Origin: Nitrososphaeria archaeon
GTDB lineage: Archaea; Thermoproteota; Nitrososphaeria; JACIWG01
Direction of reading: 5' to 3'
Length of the DNA: 15,380 nucleotides
Assembly (NCBI GenBank): GCA_014361085.1
Contig: JACIWG010000019.1
Coordinates: 1-15,380 of the forward strand
The translations under genes and the position numbers were made by a program. The notes below the pieces were generated by a model. It saw nothing but the letters and a program-made list of their open reading frames with translations, was not told the origin of the DNA and made no database searches. Shown one piece after another: positions 13,918 to 15,380 of the stretch (its first letter is position 1; the number at the start of each line of letters is the position of its first letter).

Positions 13918-14988
13918 ATGTCTCCAGAAAAGATTTCTGTCATGGAAAAGGATCCAGCTGGATTAAACCGAATCCTATTACTTTCACTTATCGGATTCAT
14001 TTTTATCATAGTATACTTTTCTTATATAAGTCCCCAAATTCAGCATTTTAAACAGAATACTCTTCTACCAACAAAATCGTATACCTCAAGCCCATATACA
14101 CTCTCCACTACAGAAACCTTTTCTCAGACTACTATAACATTTTCTTCACCTATAGAATCGACTTCTTCAGCTAATTTAACGCGTCTAATAAAATATGCTC
14201 TTGATGTAATTAACAGGGATAGGGTAGAATATGGGCTCAAACCTGTTGAACTTGGAAACAATCCTGCAGCACAATACCATGCTGAAGACCTTGCAAGCAT
14301 GTTATGTTTAAGCCATTGGGGTTCAAATGGTATGAAACCATATATGCGTTATACAATCTTTGGTGGAAAATTTTTTGTCCAAGAAAATGTTGCAGCAGTA
14401 TTCATGTCTGGAAGGGCTACAGTTCCATCTGAGCAAGAAATGTTATCCTTCATTTCCCAAATGGAGCATGAAATGATGTATAATGATGCTTCTTCAGACT
14501 GGGGTCATAGAAAAAATATACTTGACCCAATGCACACTCACGTAAATATTGGTATCGCCTACAATAGCCAAATTTTTGTAATAGTTCAGGACTTCGAAAA
14601 CATTCTAATTAAATGGAGTGAATTTTCTACAAAAAATACTACTGTAACCTTAAAAGGCCGTTTTCTACAGAATCTTAGACCATATATGGTCATAGTATAC
14701 TACGACCCTACACCATCACCGTTGTCCAGTAAAGATTTACGCAATGCACCATACAATGGAAGTTACAGTTTCGGTGAACTTTTAGGTGCGATAGTGAGCA
14801 AAGGTTACCAAGCGAATGTACCCTACATTTATGCGACTAGATGGCGTCAAGAAGGTTTAGACTTCGAAATCGTCTTCGACTTCAAAACATTTGTTAAAGG
14901 TGAAGGAGTCTACACTATAGTGTTTGAGGTAGAAGACTCTAAGGGCGGTATCAATTTTGCCACATCATATTCAATATTTGTAAAATAG
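13918..14988 (+). CDS. Membrane-anchored extracellular CAP/SCP-domain protein
   Basis: A 356-residue protein. Basic residues K5, K11 and R18 precede a hydrophobic segment at about 19-37, a signal anchor that would put the rest outside the cell. A Ser/Thr/Pro-rich linker follows (about 50-88). The CAP domain covers about 89-225: H121 and H133 (LSHWG), E156-N157 (ENVA), and H197 in WGHRKNIL at 195-202, the usual CAP cavity residues. Residues about 235-356 form a second beta-rich domain that I do not recognise. CAP proteins are common in bacterial and eukaryotic secretomes; function in archaea is not established. The start ATG 13918 has no Shine-Dalgarno and fits a leaderless transcript. C130 is the only cysteine, so no disulfide is likely. 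Confidence 0.85.
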   Translation: MSPEKISVMEKDPAGLNRILLLSLIGFIFIIVYFSYISPQIQHFKQNTLLPTKSYTSSPYTLSTTETFSQTTITFSSPIESTSSANLTRLIKYALDVINRDRVEYGLKPVELGNNPAAQYHAEDLASMLCLSHWGSNGMKPYMRYTIFGGKFFVQENVAAVFMSGRATVPSEQEMLSFISQMEHEMMYNDASSDWGHRKNILDPMHTHVNIGIAYNSQIFVIVQDFENILIKWSEFSTKNTTVTLKGRFLQNLRPYMVIVYYDPTPSPLSSKDLRNAPYNGSYSFGELLGAIVSKGYQANVPYIYATRWRQEGLDFEIVFDFKTFVKGEGVYTIVFEVEDSKGGINFATSYSIFVK

Positions 14989-15020
14989 TGTAAATGTTTG
15001 GGTAAAATTTTTTGTAAAAA

Positions 15021-15028
15021 TTAAATAG
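15021..15028 (+). promoter_or_regulatory. TATA box for the tautomerase gene
   Basis: TTAAATAG is centred 37.5 bp before the TTG at 15062, the same spacing as the S-layer and 4205 genes. Transcription would begin near 15049, so the ATG at 15029 lies upstream of the transcript start. Confidence 0.6.
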
Positions 15029-15061
15029 ATGGTTAAACATATTAGGCTGAGGGTGAAAAAT

Positions 15062-15247
15062 TTGCCTGTTGTTCAAATAAGTATGTGGGCTGGTAGGTCT
15101 GACGAGCAGAAAAAGAAGATAATAGAAGGTGTAACAAATGTACTATGCGATGTACTCGGTATAAAGCCTGAAAATGTTACAGTAATAATATATGATGTAG
15201 AAAAAAAGAATTGGGGTAAATCCGGTAAACCTTCATCGGAAACATAA
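15062..15247 (+). CDS. 4-oxalocrotonate tautomerase family enzyme
   Basis: A 61-codon gene starting with TTG. Translation from TTG followed by CCT gives Met-Pro, and removal of Met exposes the catalytic N-terminal Pro-1 of this family (PVVQISMWAGRSDEQKKKII). With this numbering R11 is present, position 39 is Thr rather than the Arg of 4-oxalocrotonate tautomerase, and position 50 is Trp in NWGKSG. The substrate therefore may differ from 4-oxalocrotonate. GGTGA at 15052-15056, five bases from TTG, is a strong Shine-Dalgarno. An in-frame ATG at 15029 would add 11 residues and bury Pro-1, so I reject it. The length of 60 residues after Met removal matches the family. It follows the CAP gene on the same strand but has its own TATA box. 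Confidence 0.92.
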   Translation: MPVVQISMWAGRSDEQKKKIIEGVTNVLCDVLGIKPENVTVIIYDVEKKNWGKSGKPSSET

Positions 15248-15265
15248 ACTATCTTAAGAAAAATT

Positions 15266-15273
15266 TTTATAAG
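15266..15273 (+). promoter_or_regulatory. TATA box for tRNA-Asp
   Basis: TTTATAAG is centred about 29.5 bp before the first tRNA base, giving a predicted leader of about 4 bases. The T5 at 15264-15268 also follows the tautomerase stop and may end that transcript. Confidence 0.6.
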
Positions 15274-15298
15274 CCTATAATCAGAAACCAGAATGTTC

Positions 15299-15373
15299 GC
15301 CCAGGTAGTATAGACCGGTTAGTATCTCCGGCTGTCACCCGGAGGGTCGCGGGTTCAAGTCCCGCCCTGGGCG
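15299..15373 (+). tRNA. trnD: tRNA-Asp (anticodon GUC)
   Basis: A cloverleaf of 75 bases. Acceptor GCCCAGG (15299-15305) pairs with CCTGGGC (15366-15372), with discriminator G15373. The anticodon stem TCCGG pairs with CCGGA around the loop CTGTCAC, with anticodon GTC at 15334-15336. The T stem GCGGG pairs with CCCGC around TTCAAGT. The 3' CCA is not encoded (CTTTAC follows) and there is no intron. G73 is the expected Asp identity base. Confidence 0.97.
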
Positions 15374-15380
15374 CTTTACA

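Noticed and set aside
8491..15373. aspS and tRNA-Asp in the same window
   Set aside because: They are over 5 kb apart on opposite strands with unrelated genes between; co-location looks accidental.
15299..15380. tRNA 3' end as a possible integration site
   Set aside because: The window ends seven bases after the tRNA and no duplicated tRNA end or integrase is visible.

Overview
This window is chromosomal DNA from an archaeon, most likely a thermophilic member of the TACK/Thermoproteota group. The evidence is an ESCRT-type (Cdv) division cluster, a crenarchaeal-type Alba chromatin protein, TrmB and Lrp/AsnC regulators, a stand-alone GMP synthase PP-loop subunit, an archaemetzincin, an S-layer protein with a coiled-coil stalk and C-terminal membrane anchor, archaeal TATA boxes, and a tRNA-Asp without an encoded CCA. 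The order or genus cannot be fixed from the sequence. Genes are densely packed, no gene-free stretch exceeds about 230 bases, and no transposon, CRISPR array, phage gene or integration scar is visible.

Layout. 1-1194 (minus): a HExxH zincin of unknown function overlaps, by one base, a nucleotidyltransferase that runs off the left edge. 1288-1746 (minus): an Lrp/AsnC regulator, divergent from a large secreted S-layer-like protein (1975-4122, plus) that ends in a hairpin plus T-run. A two-helix membrane miniprotein follows (4205-4420) and abuts a TrmB-type regulator (4421-5626, minus). The centre is a plus-strand ESCRT operon (5720-8467): a short ESCRT-III protein, a strong hairpin plus T7, a longer ESCRT-III protein with a C-terminal winged helix (CdvB), and a Vps4-type AAA ATPase with a MIT domain (CdvC). 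It converges on aspS (8491-9792, minus), whose start overlaps an upstream NusA-like zinc-finger/KH protein (9770-10288). Alba (10371-10646, minus) is divergent from an archaemetzincin (10776-11312, plus). GuaAb (11715-12680, minus) is followed with no gap by a small putative winged-helix protein. A C45-family Ntn-hydrolase (12735-13850, minus) shares an AT-rich promoter region with a membrane-anchored CAP/SCP-domain protein (13918-14988, plus). The window closes with a 4-oxalocrotonate tautomerase (15062-15247) and tRNA-Asp(GUC) (15299-15373).

How it works together. The clearest system is the ESCRT module: two ESCRT-III filament subunits with different C-terminal tails and the ATPase that remodels them. 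A 22-bp hairpin after the first gene is placed so that it could make the short subunit more abundant than the other two. CdvA is absent here. A TrmB regulator sits divergently upstream. The S-layer gene next door supplies envelope structure, but any link to division is only positional.

Start codons need care. TTG starts are common (zincin, CdvC, NusA-like, tautomerase), and TATA-to-start distances fall into two groups: about 34-46 bp for genes with a Shine-Dalgarno, and about 26 bp for apparently leaderless genes. I used this to choose between alternatives, most clearly for the tautomerase, whose catalytic Pro-1 is only exposed if translation starts at TTG 15062. Functional names come from motif and sequence recognition, not from database searches.
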